From positions 62,001 to 126,000 of the forward strand of contig NZ_NSFV01000011.1 of assembly GCF_002295115.1 (NCBI RefSeq): a stretch of DNA of 64,000 nucleotides. Direction: 5' to 3'. Source of the stretch: Mesorhizobium sp. WSM4311 (GTDB lineage Bacteria; Pseudomonadota; Alphaproteobacteria; Rhizobiales; Rhizobiaceae). The position numbers and the translations under genes were made by a program. Below, one piece after another: positions 50,584-59,232 of the stretch (position 1 is its first letter; the number at the start of each line of letters is the position of its first letter). The notes under the pieces are model-generated. The model ran no database searches. It was given only the letters and a program-made list of their open reading frames with translations, and was not told the origin of the DNA.

Positions 50584-51333
50584 TTGAGAGAACCAATTCC
50601 AGACATCGAGCGCGGGCCCCTCGGGAATCACTGCCCTCCCACGCCGCCTCGGATCGGCAGTGCTTCCGCACAAGGCAAGAACAGGCTTATTGCGGGCATG
50701 CTAGTCGCCTGCCTCGTTCTCGGCTTTGGGCTGCTCGCCGAGGAAGTCCTGGAAGGCGACACAACCAAATTTGATCTGGCCATTATGTCGGCCCTTCGCG
50801 CAGCCGATCCCGCCTATCCGATCGGTCCGCCCTGGCTTCAGGAAGCGGCCAGGGATGTGACCTCACTCGGCAGCGTGGTGTTTCTTGGCTTCGTGTTGCT
50901 GGGAGCGGCTGTTTATCTGCTTCTGGTCCACAAGCGGGCTCTGGCCATTTGGATGGCGGTGGCGGTGGGCGGCGGCGAACTGCTTGGCACGATCCTCAAG
51001 CTGAGCTTCAACCGGCCCAGGCCGGAGATCCCTCATGTCACGCGAGTATTCACGGCAAGCTTCCCGAGTGGACATGCAATGCTTTCGGCGATCACGTTCC
51101 TGACCGTAGGGGCTCTCCTTTCACATGCAAGTCAGGATCTGCGCCTCAAAGTGTATTTCATGGCGCTCGCCTTGTTTCTGACGGTGGCCGTTGGCATAAG
51201 CCGGGTCTACCTCGCAGTCCACTATCCAACGGATGTATTGGCAGGGTGGTGCGTTGGCTCTGGCTGGGCGATCCTGTGTTGGATAGTCGCTTTGTGGTTT
51301 CAGGAAAGACCAAAGCGGGGACCAAAGACTTGA
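50584..51333 (+). CDS. PAP2-family membrane phosphatase
   Basis: A 249-aa type 2 phosphatidic acid phosphatase: six membrane segments, with signature motifs KLSFNRPRPE (KxxxxxxRP), SFPSGHAM (PSGH) and SRVYLAVHYPTDVLAGW (SRxxxxxHxxxD). All catalytic residues are present. It should dephosphorylate phosphatidate, lipid phosphates or undecaprenyl pyrophosphate. The start is TTG at 50584 with GAGG upstream; MLVACLV is a shorter alternative. First of a three-gene operon under the EcfG site at 50534. Confidence 0.9.
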   Translation: MREPIPDIERGPLGNHCPPTPPRIGSASAQGKNRLIAGMLVACLVLGFGLLAEEVLEGDTTKFDLAIMSALRAADPAYPIGPPWLQEAARDVTSLGSVVFLGFVLLGAAVYLLLVHKRALAIWMAVAVGGGELLGTILKLSFNRPRPEIPHVTRVFTASFPSGHAMLSAITFLTVGALLSHASQDLRLKVYFMALALFLTVAVGISRVYLAVHYPTDVLAGWCVGSGWAILCWIVALWFQERPKRGPKT

Positions 51334-51338
51334 AGGTT

Positions 51339-52253
51339 ATGGCGCTCATCAACAAGGGTGCCGGCGCTGCGGTGCGCAAGGGCGACATAGCGAGAGCCGT
51401 GCGGGATGCGTTCGCCGAACGTGGCGCCGAGGCGGATGTGCGATTGGTAGACGGGCGAGAGGTTGGAGAACTCGCTCGGCGTTTCGTTGCCGACAATAAG
51501 TCGACTTCCGATCATGGATCGAGATTGGTGGTGGGCGGTGGCGACGGCACTCTCGGCACCGCTGCCTCGGCGCTGGCGGGGACGAATCTGGTTCTCGGTG
51601 TTCTTCCGCTCGGCACATTGAACCACTTTGCCAAGGATTTGGGTGTGCCGCTCGATCTGACGGCGGCGATCGATACAATCGCGACAGGCACGCCTGTCGC
51701 AGTCGATGTCGCCGAGGTCAACGGCCGCGTGTTTCTCAACAATTCATCGATCGGGATCTATCCGTTCTTTGTGGCAAAGCGCTCAGCCGAGCAGCGGCAC
51801 CGCGGATTTTGCAAGCTTGCCGCCATCGGCCCCGCCCTCATGAGAACGGTGAGATTCGCCACGTGGCAGGCTGTCCACGTTTCTGCCCAGGGCGCTCGCG
51901 AAAGACTGCGGACTCCTTGCGTGTTTGTTGGCAACAATTTCTACGACGTCGCCAATCTTGGCCACCGCCGCAGCCTCTCGTCAAAAGAACTATGCATTTA
52001 TGTCGTCAAGCAACAGTCCTGGTTTGGGCTGGCATTGCTTCCGTTCAAAATCGCATTCGGCATGATAGATTCGACCCGAGATCTGGAAACCTATCGGGCT
52101 ACTTCACTTCAAATCACATCGCATCGCCGCGCCATGCTGGTTTCTCTGGACGGCGAAGCCGTCCGTATGGACATGCCCCTGAATTTTCGGATTCGACCGG
52201 CGGCCTTGCAGGTCCTTGCGCCTGACCAAAACGACAAAGACGAGTGGCCATAA
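51339..52253 (+). CDS. Diacylglycerol/lipid kinase family protein
   Basis: A 304-aa DAGK catalytic-domain protein. MALINKGAGAAVRKGDI is the start; RLVVGGGDGTLGTAASALAGTNLVLGVLPLGTLNHFAKDLG contains the GGGDGT nucleotide loop and the GTLNHFA motif; NSSIGIYPF and VSLDGEAVRMDMP follow. It would phosphorylate diacylglycerol or sphingoid bases. The ATG at 51339 lies 5 bp after the PAP2 stop, with a TTG at 51330 as an alternative. The two genes form an antagonistic pair for lipid phosphate turnover. Confidence 0.88.
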   Translation: MALINKGAGAAVRKGDIARAVRDAFAERGAEADVRLVDGREVGELARRFVADNKSTSDHGSRLVVGGGDGTLGTAASALAGTNLVLGVLPLGTLNHFAKDLGVPLDLTAAIDTIATGTPVAVDVAEVNGRVFLNNSSIGIYPFFVAKRSAEQRHRGFCKLAAIGPALMRTVRFATWQAVHVSAQGARERLRTPCVFVGNNFYDVANLGHRRSLSSKELCIYVVKQQSWFGLALLPFKIAFGMIDSTRDLETYRATSLQITSHRRAMLVSLDGEAVRMDMPLNFRIRPAALQVLAPDQNDKDEWP

Positions 52254-52272
52254 CTGAAAGCGGAGAAATTCA

Positions 52273-53082
52273 GTGAAGACACTCGTCCACCTTTCGGATT
52301 TGCACTTCGGAAAAACAGAGAGCCAGCTCGTGGAAGCGATCGCGGCTGAGGTTCGTGCCGTCGATTTTGATTTGCTCGTCGTGTCGGGAGATCTGACGCA
52401 GCGCGCCCGGAAAGACGAATTCCTGCAGGCGCGGGCTTGCCTTGACTCTCTTCCCGGCCCCCGCATCGTGGTGCCCGGCAATCACGACGTGCCGCTCTGG
52501 AATGTCTTTGCGCGTGCCGTGACACCTCTGGCACGTTACAGGCGCTACATCGAGGCGGACACGGACCCATTCTACGCCGATAGCGAAGTCGCTGTCGTCG
52601 GGATCAACACGGCACGATCCCTGACAATCAAGGACGGCAGGATCAACGTCCGCCAGCTAGAGGCGGCGAGGGACAAGTTCGCAAATATGTCCAATAACGT
52701 TACCCGGATAGTGGTGACGCACCATCCTTTCGAAGGACTGGACCTGGAAAACGACGACGGAATCGTTGGCCGCGCGGATCTGGCAATGGATGCCTTCTCG
52801 CGCAGCGGCGTAGACGTCATATTGTCTGGCCACCAGCATCTTCATCGCGCCGGTTCGAGCGCACGGCGCTACCTAATCGACGGCTATGCGGCACTGCTTA
52901 TTCAAGCGGGGACGGCGGTTTCGTCCCGGGTACGCCATGCTGCAAATTCGTTTAACATCATTCGCGTCGAGCATCCGAGGATCTCCGTCGAATGCCGGGC
53001 ATGGCAGTCTTCGCGTTCCGGGTTCGAAACCTCGGCCAGCTATTCCTTTCGGCAAGGTCCAGGCGGGTGGGAACCTGCTTGA
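52273..53082 (+). CDS. Calcineurin-like metallophosphoesterase
   Basis: A 269-aa class III cAMP-phosphodiesterase-like or UDP-sugar-type metallophosphoesterase. Motifs: HLSDLHFG (DxH), VVSGDLTQRAR (GD), VVPGNHDVPLW (GNHD), VVTHHPFEG, and LSGHQHLHRA (GHxH). All five metal-binding motifs are intact. Start codon is GTG at 52273 with GGAGAA upstream. It is the third gene after PAP2 and the DAG kinase, 20 bp behind the latter, suggesting lipid or nucleotide phosphate chemistry in membrane stress. Confidence 0.88.
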   Translation: MKTLVHLSDLHFGKTESQLVEAIAAEVRAVDFDLLVVSGDLTQRARKDEFLQARACLDSLPGPRIVVPGNHDVPLWNVFARAVTPLARYRRYIEADTDPFYADSEVAVVGINTARSLTIKDGRINVRQLEAARDKFANMSNNVTRIVVTHHPFEGLDLENDDGIVGRADLAMDAFSRSGVDVILSGHQHLHRAGSSARRYLIDGYAALLIQAGTAVSSRVRHAANSFNIIRVEHPRISVECRAWQSSRSGFETSASYSFRQGPGGWEPA

Positions 53083-53128
53083 ATGGCGGCTGGGGGAGAG
53101 CGCCAACATTTCCAGAATCGACATACCG

Positions 53129-54529
53129 CTAAAGCTGAGATTCGATGGGTAGGTACCTGACCAGGGCGGCCAGGATACGGCGGGACCATGCTGCCTCGGG
53201 TTCGCGAGTATAGGTTTGAGGTCTGCCTTCATCGCTGCCATGCCAGCGCAGAACCTCGTTCTTCAGTTCGAGCCGGTAGCTTGCTTCCGGCGCTATCTCG
53301 GATTTGAACCGGTGCCGGAGTTCCGCGACCAACTTCTCGTCTTCAAAAAGCACTCCCATTTCCGAATTCAACGATACGGACCGCGGATCGAAGTTGAAGG
53401 ATCCCACGAAACCGATCCTGTTATCGACGCTGAACGCTTTTGTGTGCAGGCTGGCACCCTTTGATCCAAATACAGAAATCTTGGGCTGCCTACTAAAGGG
53501 CTGAAGCTCGAAGAGCTGTACGCCCTTTCTGAGCAAGCGCTTGCGATAGTTGGCGTAGGCCCCGTGAGCGGCAGCGACATCGGTCGCGGCCAAGGAGTTG
53601 GTCAAAACAGCGACCTGCACCCCGTCGTCCACGAGGTCGCCGAGGATTTTTGAACCCTTCTTGCCGGGGATGAAATATGGCGACACGATTTCCACACGCT
53701 TGCGCGCCGACTGTATGATTGGGAGCAACTCCTTCATCAGCCAACCACGCGGTCTCCAGCCTCGCACCTTTTCCGGAGGGTCAGAGATCACGCGCGCGCC
53801 CTCGACCCAATGAACGTCGCTGCTGGCCGCTATGAACCCGGCGATGGAGCCCTTGTCTCCGATACCGCTCAGGAGCGTCGACTCGGTTTCCTCCTCGCTT
53901 CCTTCGAAATAAGGGGAATACGAACCCGGCGCGGTTGCACCGAGTTCACCTATTGGCTTGGCGTCCTGGCATGCCCAGAAAGTCTGGAAGATCTGTGTGG
54001 TTTGCTGGACGGCAGGACCGAGGAGCAGCATGTCGAGGTCACGAAAATTCGTCTCCGCCGCGTCAAAATAGGCATCGCCGATATTACGTCCACCGACGAT
54101 GGCGATGTTGTCGTCGGCGATCCACGCCTTGTTGTGCATCCGCCTGGTCAATGCAAAAATCCGCAAGAGGACTTCCGCGCCTCGCATTACGCCGCGTGCT
54201 CTGATGCCGCTCGGGTTGAACAATTTGAGTTCGATGTTTGGATGGTTGCTCAGCGCCAAATAAGCTGCATCGCTCTTGCGCGGATTGACGTCGTCGAGCA
54301 GCATTCTGACGCGTACGCCCCGCTGCGCGGCGCGGACAACTTCCTGTAGAAGCAAGCGCCCAGTAAGGTCGTCATGCCAGAGATAATACATGAGATCGAG
54401 AGTGCGAGCCGCACTCCTTGCCGCTAAGACACGCGCGGCGAACGCATCGTAATTGTCAGAGATCATAAGCAGGCCACTCTTACCCGCTTTGATTCTGTCG
54501 GCCGTTGTTGGCGTAACCGAGACGTTCAT
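53129..54529 (-). CDS. Phospholipase D family (cardiolipin synthase-like) protein
   Basis: A 466-aa PLD-superfamily protein with two HKD motifs: RMHNKAWIADDNIAIVGGRN and LHTKAFSVDNRIGFVGSFN. The first half has YYLWHDDLTGRLLLQEVVRAAQRGVRVRMLLDD, the usual cardiolipin-synthase pattern, but there is no N-terminal pair of membrane helices, so it is likely a soluble or periplasmic lipid-modifying enzyme of the YjhR/ClsC type. Start MNVSVTP at 54529 is preferred; the frame extends to GTG 54625. Convergent with the metallophosphoesterase gene. Confidence 0.85.
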   Translation of the reverse strand: MNVSVTPTTADRIKAGKSGLLMISDNYDAFAARVLAARSAARTLDLMYYLWHDDLTGRLLLQEVVRAAQRGVRVRMLLDDVNPRKSDAAYLALSNHPNIELKLFNPSGIRARGVMRGAEVLLRIFALTRRMHNKAWIADDNIAIVGGRNIGDAYFDAAETNFRDLDMLLLGPAVQQTTQIFQTFWACQDAKPIGELGATAPGSYSPYFEGSEEETESTLLSGIGDKGSIAGFIAASSDVHWVEGARVISDPPEKVRGWRPRGWLMKELLPIIQSARKRVEIVSPYFIPGKKGSKILGDLVDDGVQVAVLTNSLAATDVAAAHGAYANYRKRLLRKGVQLFELQPFSRQPKISVFGSKGASLHTKAFSVDNRIGFVGSFNFDPRSVSLNSEMGVLFEDEKLVAELRHRFKSEIAPEASYRLELKNEVLRWHGSDEGRPQTYTREPEAAWSRRILAALVRYLPIESQL

Positions 54530-55147
54530 GGATTGACCAAATTCGGAGGAAAACGAGGCGCTGTTTAATGAGACTAAGAACCCGCGAGCCCTGATCTGGT
54601 TGCAGGGGGCCCTTTGAGCCTGCACGAAAGGTCGAATGCAGCTATACTAGCACTAGCGTATAGCCAGCCGGCGTCCCGTCGTTTAGGCCCGGCGTCCTAC
54701 TGGTAGGCGCCGGGCCGCATTGCCGGTGAAAGCGTTACTCAGGGACCGCACCTGCCCTTGCGGTGGCCCGGGCGCATGTTTGCCTACCCAAGTCGCCCGT
54801 TCCATCCGATGAACGGAGCATCATTGCCCGTGGTCTCGCCGGTTGGCGACATGAGCTTCTATGGTCTTGCGTAGGGCATCCGCCGGCATCAGAAAACGCT
54901 CGATCTCTGGCCATTGGGTGTCTCCGTTTTGAGGGCTCCCGCAACTGCGCGGATTATGTCCTTCGCTTGCCTGCCATCAGCTCCAGGTTGTGAAGCGGAT
55001 TTACAGATAATTGAGCATGTTTGGCGCATCATGATCAGCGGAAATGCAAGTAGCTCGTACATGGCCAAGGCCTCGGCGCTCCACGCTTCGCCGGGGCCTT
55101 TTGCGCGCTTATGCCATGCTGCCAGGCGCCCTGACCTGGCACCTTGC
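54530..55147. other. 618-bp gap with a possible broken small gene
   Basis: On the minus strand, ICKSASQPGADGRQAKDIIRAVAGALKT (54940-55020) is followed in a different frame by TQWPEIERFLMPADALRKTIEAHVANRRDHG (54820-54915). Together they look like one small protein with a frame change, but I do not know the family. No other gene seen. Confidence 0.35.
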
Positions 55148-55339
55148 TTAGGCCTTTGTCCTCCTGGACCGGCCCGGGGCGAGGAAGCCATCCCTTATCA
55201 GGTCCAACGCGTCGAGCGCGTCTTCATCCAACAAGTTTGTCAAGGGCACTCCACCCACGCGCACAACCTTGTTGTTGTCTATGTCGTAGACCTCCCAGAG
55301 CCCATCACTGACCCTTCGGATTGCGTGCCGCCTCTCCAT
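55148..55339 (-). CDS. Small hypothetical protein
   Basis: A 63-aa protein, MERRHAIRRVSDGLWEVYDIDNNKVVRVGGVPLTNLLDEDALDALDLIRDG. It looks beta-rich then helical and is probably real by composition, but the ribosome site is absent and the family unknown. Confidence 0.45.
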   Translation of the reverse strand: MERRHAIRRVSDGLWEVYDIDNNKVVRVGGVPLTNLLDEDALDALDLIRDGFLAPGRSRRTKA

Positions 55340-55884
55340 AAGGAGTCTCTAATAAGCGAGTCGCCGAAGCGCCAGCAAGAAAACTCGATCCAAAGAGTTA
55401 ACGGTGGAAAACCATGCTCGCTTTAGGCCTGACCGAAGCCCGCCCCGGACAGTTTTGCCCCCATCCGAGGCGGGCTGGTTGGAAGCTGATGGAGACAGCC
55501 TCCTCGCCTTGGCCCACGGGGATCAAAACCAAGGCAAATTCAGAACTTCAGTTGGCGAAGAATGTTCCGTTGGAGGCATGCGCTGCCGCCACACAGTTCG
55601 ATAGCGGGATTTGCGCCACAGCGGTGCGGCATAACCTGTCAGAAAGCGGCTGTTTGGAGCCCGGAAAGCGCACTGATCGAAGATGCAACCCTGAGACTGC
55701 ACAAGGCGTTGAGACATTTCCTTGAAGGAATGCACGCCCGCGCCTCCAGAAAATCGGCCCCAGCCCGCTTGGGGTCCCGGCGATCTCAATTCGGTGCTAG
55801 GTTACCGACCGCATCAGCGCGGTGAACAACACTATTGCAACCTAATGAACGTGGAAGCCTGTCTGAACAAGCCCGCCGTCGAAA
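55340..55884. other. 545-bp gap, no supported gene
   Basis: Several short frames overlap on both strands; none has a ribosome site or family likeness. No repeats or promoter boxes noted. Confidence 0.35.
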
Positions 55885-56124
55885 TCACATTCCGGCCAAG
55901 GCGAAAACCGCTATCAGTGAGGTGATGGCGACGGAAATGGGCACGGCCAGGAGCAAGCCAGCTTCAATGAACCGATTTTCTTTCTCGTTGAACATCCAAT
56001 CTTCCGGCGCCAAGCTGAAGTCCACGGGTTCGCTCGCCCCCGGGGAGACGAGCGAACCCTTATCAGCGCAGGAAGGGACATAACTGCGCCGATTCGGAAA
56101 GTCGCGATGGTTGACTTCAGCCAA
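55885..56124 (-). CDS. Small membrane protein, stress-type promoter
   Basis: A 79-aa protein with a soluble N-terminal half (AEVNHRDFPNRRSYVPSCAD) and a C-terminal membrane helix (FIEAGLLLAVPISVAITSLIAVFALAGM). The putative start is TTG at 56124. Support comes from an EcfG-type site at 56216-56240 with AGTT as -10, which leaves an 84-bp leader. Family unknown. Confidence 0.5.
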   Translation of the reverse strand: MAEVNHRDFPNRRSYVPSCADKGSLVSPGASEPVDFSLAPEDWMFNEKENRFIEAGLLLAVPISVAITSLIAVFALAGM

Positions 56125-56215
56125 GAGATATTCCGATCACGAGGGAGATAATGGCCAACAGAACGCGCTTGACCAACGCTCCTATCAATAGATTTTTCCT
56201 TCGGTTCCGGCTCAC

Positions 56216-56240
56216 AACTTCCGCAAAAGGGGACCGTTCC
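56216..56240 (-). promoter_or_regulatory. EcfG-type site upstream of the small membrane protein
   Basis: Minus strand GGAAC (56240-56236), 16 bp, AGTT (56219-56216). Confidence 0.55.
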
Positions 56241-56320
56241 AAGCCGCACCGTCTGCAAGACCATTGCCGAACGTGGCCAGACATATGTCCAACCGGACCC
56301 CAGACCGAAGTCCACCAAGG

Positions 56321-56345
56321 GGAACGATTGCGTCAGCGCCAAGTT
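56321..56345 (+). promoter_or_regulatory. EcfG-type promoter of the DUF1236-like gene
   Basis: GGAAC (56321-56325), 16 bp, AGTT (56342-56345), 53 bp before the ATG of the secreted protein. Confidence 0.65.
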
Positions 56346-56398
56346 GGCTATTGAGCTTCGACACCACCAGTCGGAGCCACTCTCACGAGGAGCCCAAT

Positions 56399-56698
56399 AT
56401 GAAATTGCATCTGTCTGCTGCAGCCGCGGCATTTCTTCTGCTCACAGGCGTCGGCGTCGCGGCGGCCGAGGATATCATCATTCAGCCCGAGCAGGACACG
56501 GTGATCCGCGAATATGTGAAGAAGCAGCCGCTCGCGTCGGTAAAGGTCCCCGGAGTGGAACTCAATATCGGCACGGCTCTACCCGATACAGTCGAGCTTC
56601 GCGAAGTCCCCAACGTCAAATATCGTTATGTCGTGATCGACAACCGGACTGTTCTGGTCGATCCAGGCACCCACAAGATCGTCAAGGTCTACGACTGA
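56399..56698 (+). CDS. Secreted DUF1236-type protein
   Basis: A 99-aa protein with a clear signal peptide (MKLHLSAAAAAFLLLTGVGVAAAE) and a periplasmic part with PEQDTVIREYVKKQPLASVKVPG and VELREVPNVKYRYVVIDNRTVLVDPGTHKIVKVYD. That pattern (the YRYVVIDN-RTVLVDP end) is the DUF1236 domain. GAGGAG precedes the ATG. It is under an EcfG-type promoter. Function unknown; abundant in rhizobial periplasms. Confidence 0.85.
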   Translation: MKLHLSAAAAAFLLLTGVGVAAAEDIIIQPEQDTVIREYVKKQPLASVKVPGVELNIGTALPDTVELREVPNVKYRYVVIDNRTVLVDPGTHKIVKVYD

Positions 56699-56902
56699 CC
56701 TTCCTGGCTCAAGCCCGTCGTCTCGTGGCGGCGGGCTTCAAAATGCAAGATCTCGCAAAATCCCATGCTCTGAAAGCGCGCGTTGCGAACCGTAGGCAGA
56801 GCACGACGATGTTCACCAGCTTGCCGCTAGCTCATTCCTGCCACTGTCATAAAGCGGTCCAGCCGCCCGCTTTTATAGCTTCGCTTGCAACGAGGAAACA
56901 CC

Positions 56903-57106
56903 ATGGCTTCGACAGCAGCGTTAATCTGGTACCTGGTAATAGCCGGTCCGCAGGGTGGCATGGCAATCTTGCCTGGCAGTTTCGACAAGCGTGAACAATG
57001 CATGGCGGCCATCGCCGAATACCAGAGGCAGCCGACGCCGTCGGGCTGGACCTTGCAGTGCATCCCCAGCGCTTCACCATTTACCAACAACGGATCCGCG
57101 GAATAG
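56903..57106 (+). CDS. Small hypothetical protein
   Basis: A 67-aa protein, MASTAALIWYLVIAGPQGGMAILPGSFDKREQCMAAI, with a hydrophobic N-terminal anchor then two Cys residues (REQCM and LQCIP). It may be secreted or anchored. ACGAGGAAAC precedes the ATG. No family is recognised. Confidence 0.55.
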   Translation: MASTAALIWYLVIAGPQGGMAILPGSFDKREQCMAAIAEYQRQPTPSGWTLQCIPSASPFTNNGSAE

Positions 57107-57217
57107 CGCCAGGTGGTCAAGGTCGGGCAGTGCTTTCTCAGACTGAGGCAGCGATCGATGATCCGGGTAACGGCTCGAACCACATTGCGGAGACGAATTG
57201 GTGACGGAATCGCCAGC

Positions 57218-57242
57218 GGAACCAATGGCCAGCGACCAAGTT
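57218..57242 (+). promoter_or_regulatory. EcfG-type promoter of a 48-codon gene
   Basis: GGAAC (57218-57222), 16 bp, AGTT (57239-57242), 22 bp before the ATG. Confidence 0.6.
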
Positions 57243-57264
57243 TTTGCTGCCAAGGAGACTATTC

Positions 57265-57411
57265 ATGCTCAAATTGTTGATCCAGATCGGCATCGTATAT
57301 GCAGCGTTCAGGATTGGTGAAAGCGTCGGGCGTCTCGATAGCGGTCCTCGCCGTTGGCCGCGCGGTCAAATCACCGCTGGGGGAACTAGACGCAGGGCTG
57401 GGGCACGCTGA
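57265..57411 (+). CDS. 48-aa small protein, EcfG-controlled
   Basis: Starts MLKLLIQIGIVYAAFRIGE behind AAGGAGA and ends TRRRAGAR. The N-terminal half looks like a short membrane-active helix; the rest is basic. The stress promoter and excellent ribosome site support expression although the frame is very short. Confidence 0.5.
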   Translation: MLKLLIQIGIVYAAFRIGESVGRLDSGPRRWPRGQITAGGTRRRAGAR

Positions 57412-57455
57412 TTTCGCAACACGTTCTCCGCGTTCGAGTGGGTGGAGGTCCAGGA

Positions 57456-57569
57456 ATGGCTTTGATTATTGGTATCGCGTTGCTTTGGGGGTTCTGTTCT
57501 CCGTGCTTTTCGTTACTCATGCCGCGCCTGAGGCTACGCCGGTGCCTGCACGATCAAGGGTCCCGATAG
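57456..57569 (+). CDS. Possible 37-aa membrane peptide
   Basis: MALIIGIALLWGFCSPCFSLL follows GGAGG. The frame ends at 57569. It may be a remnant or a leader of a membrane protein; low confidence. Confidence 0.25.
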   Translation: MALIIGIALLWGFCSPCFSLLMPRLRLRRCLHDQGSR

Positions 57570-57849
57570 GTCTGCTTGGCGCCTTCGTGAGGCCGCCGAT
57601 TTTGGATGAATGTCGGCGATGTGTCGCATCGCCAAATAGGCTGGCAGTTTCGAGCGGTTTTTGCGCCAGTCGAAACCATGGACAGGTTTTCGGCTGGCTT
57701 GCCAGCTCGCAGGGGCAACGGAACAGCTACGCCGTTCAAGGCGTTGAGAGGTTCAAGCCCGGGCATGAGGAAGCGCATTGCGGAAGCGTTCGACGGCAAC
57801 CCACAGCGGTCAAGGGAAGCATTGGCCGCACATTGGAGCGTAGTCGAAT
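57570..57849. other. 280-bp gap before YihY with a possible N17 EcfG site
   Basis: GGAAC at 57720-57724 and CGTT at 57742-57745 are separated by 17 bp, 105 bp before the YihY start. Nothing coding is supported. Confidence 0.35.
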
Positions 57850-58947
57850 GTGGTGGACAGCGATGGGGTTAGCCCTGTGACTTCGAAAGCGAGACGGAGT
57901 CAGAAGCTGCCCGCCACAGAGGCGTCTTTAATCGATGAAGAAGCGGCCAGTCGCGCGGCCTTAACAACGGAAGAGAGTAAGGCAGCTCTGAGATCGGAGG
58001 AGGGAGACCGCGGACGCGACGCGGCTTGGCCATCCCAGATACCTGCGCTTGGTTGGAAAGATATCTTCTGGCGCTTATGGGAAGAATTCAACAAGGACCG
58101 GGTTTTGCTCGTTGCGGCCGGCGCCACGTTCTACCTGCTTCTGGCACTGTTTCCGGCCTTGGCCGCTTTCATTTCAATTTACGGCTTTGTCGCGGACCCG
58201 GTTTCGGTTGCCGACCATATTGCCTATCTCGGCGGATTGCTTCCGTCGGGCGGGCTAGACCTCATTCGCGAACAGCTTCAAGCCTTGGCCAGGCAAAAAC
58301 CCGGCGCTCTCGGCATCGGTTTCTTCATCGGCCTTGGTATCGCGCTTTGGAGTTCCAACAGCGGCATGAAGGCACTCTTTGATGCCATGAATATCGCCTA
58401 CGAGGAACGGGAAAAACGCAGCTTCATCACGCTCAACCTAATGTCGATCCTGTTTACTGTCGGCGCGTTGTTGATCGGCATCGTGCTGTTGCTCACGGTG
58501 GGCGTCGTTCCCGCGCTTTTGCGCTATTTCTATCTGGATGCGTGGACGGAGACGTTAATAGCAGCAGCCCGGTGGCCGGTCTTGGTCTGCGCGATGCTGA
58601 CCGGAATTTCTCTGCTTTATCGCTTCGGACCAAGCCGCGAACGTGCCAAATGGCGTTGGCTGAGTTGGGGCTCTTTGATTGCGACCGTTGCGTGGATCGC
58701 GGCGTCGTGGCTGTTTTCATTCTATTTGCAGCATTTCGCCAACTACAACGCCACATACGGATCGCTCGGCGCCGTAGTCGGTTTAATGATGTGGACGTGG
58801 ATTTCCGTCATCATCCTTATCGCCGGCGCCGCGATCAATGCCGAGATGGAGCATCAGACAGCGATTGATTCCACTACCGGCCTGCCCCTGCCCATGGGCA
58901 AACGTGGCGCGGTCGTAGCGGACACTTTGGGCAAGACCGCAAAATGA
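57850..58947 (+). CDS. YihY/virulence factor BrkB family membrane protein
   Basis: A 365-aa protein with six membrane helices; landmarks are DRVLLVAAGATFYLLLALFPALAAFISIYGFVADP, LGIGFFIGLGIALWSSNSGMKALFDAMNIAYEERE, and YNATYGSLGAVVGLMMWTWISVIILIAGAAINAEME. The first 60 residues are charged and unstructured. The family has been linked to membrane integrity and stress, not to RNase BN. The start is GTG at 57850, another GTG at 57877 is possible. A site resembling EcfG with 17-bp spacing is upstream. Confidence 0.88.
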   Translation: MVDSDGVSPVTSKARRSQKLPATEASLIDEEAASRAALTTEESKAALRSEEGDRGRDAAWPSQIPALGWKDIFWRLWEEFNKDRVLLVAAGATFYLLLALFPALAAFISIYGFVADPVSVADHIAYLGGLLPSGGLDLIREQLQALARQKPGALGIGFFIGLGIALWSSNSGMKALFDAMNIAYEEREKRSFITLNLMSILFTVGALLIGIVLLLTVGVVPALLRYFYLDAWTETLIAAARWPVLVCAMLTGISLLYRFGPSRERAKWRWLSWGSLIATVAWIAASWLFSFYLQHFANYNATYGSLGAVVGLMMWTWISVIILIAGAAINAEMEHQTAIDSTTGLPLPMGKRGAVVADTLGKTAK

Positions 58948-59016
58948 CTGGCATCACTTTTCTGCCTTGCCACGAATTCTCTGCGAAGGGTTAACGCGCC
59001 CACCGGATGGCGAGGA

Positions 59017-59232
59017 TCAGGGCCTGGAATCGGTTTCCTCTTCTGATGGTTGCCGCCCGTCTGATTGGTGAGTCTTGTCTTCCACCTCATTCACGGGGCG
59101 CGTCAGGCCACCGCCAGGCTTGGGCTTCTTGTTTGCGGCCGCGTCCTGAGAGGACGCGTTCGAAGAGTCGACGCCGGTCTTTGCCGGATATTTTGTGGCC
59201 CCGGTTTCGCGATGGTTTTCGTTGTCACGCAT
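59017..59232 (-). CDS. Small hydrophilic disordered protein
   Basis: A 71-aa protein, MRDNENHRETGATKYPAKTGVDSS, then Lys/Pro/Glu-rich sequence with no hydrophobic core. A strong ribosome site (GGAGGA) precedes the ATG. A GGAAC-N16-GGTT site lies at 59259-59283. Like the 58-aa protein at 38424 it fits the small disordered class produced in general stress. Confidence 0.6.
   Translation of the reverse strand: MRDNENHRETGATKYPAKTGVDSSNASSQDAAANKKPKPGGGLTRPVNEVEDKTHQSDGRQPSEEETDSRP

Noticed and set aside
57554-57799. 81-codon minus-strand frame (LNGVAVPLPLR, then SPTFIQNR)
   Set aside because: First seemed LeuD-like, but the resemblance was limited to a short hydrophobic string; not supported.
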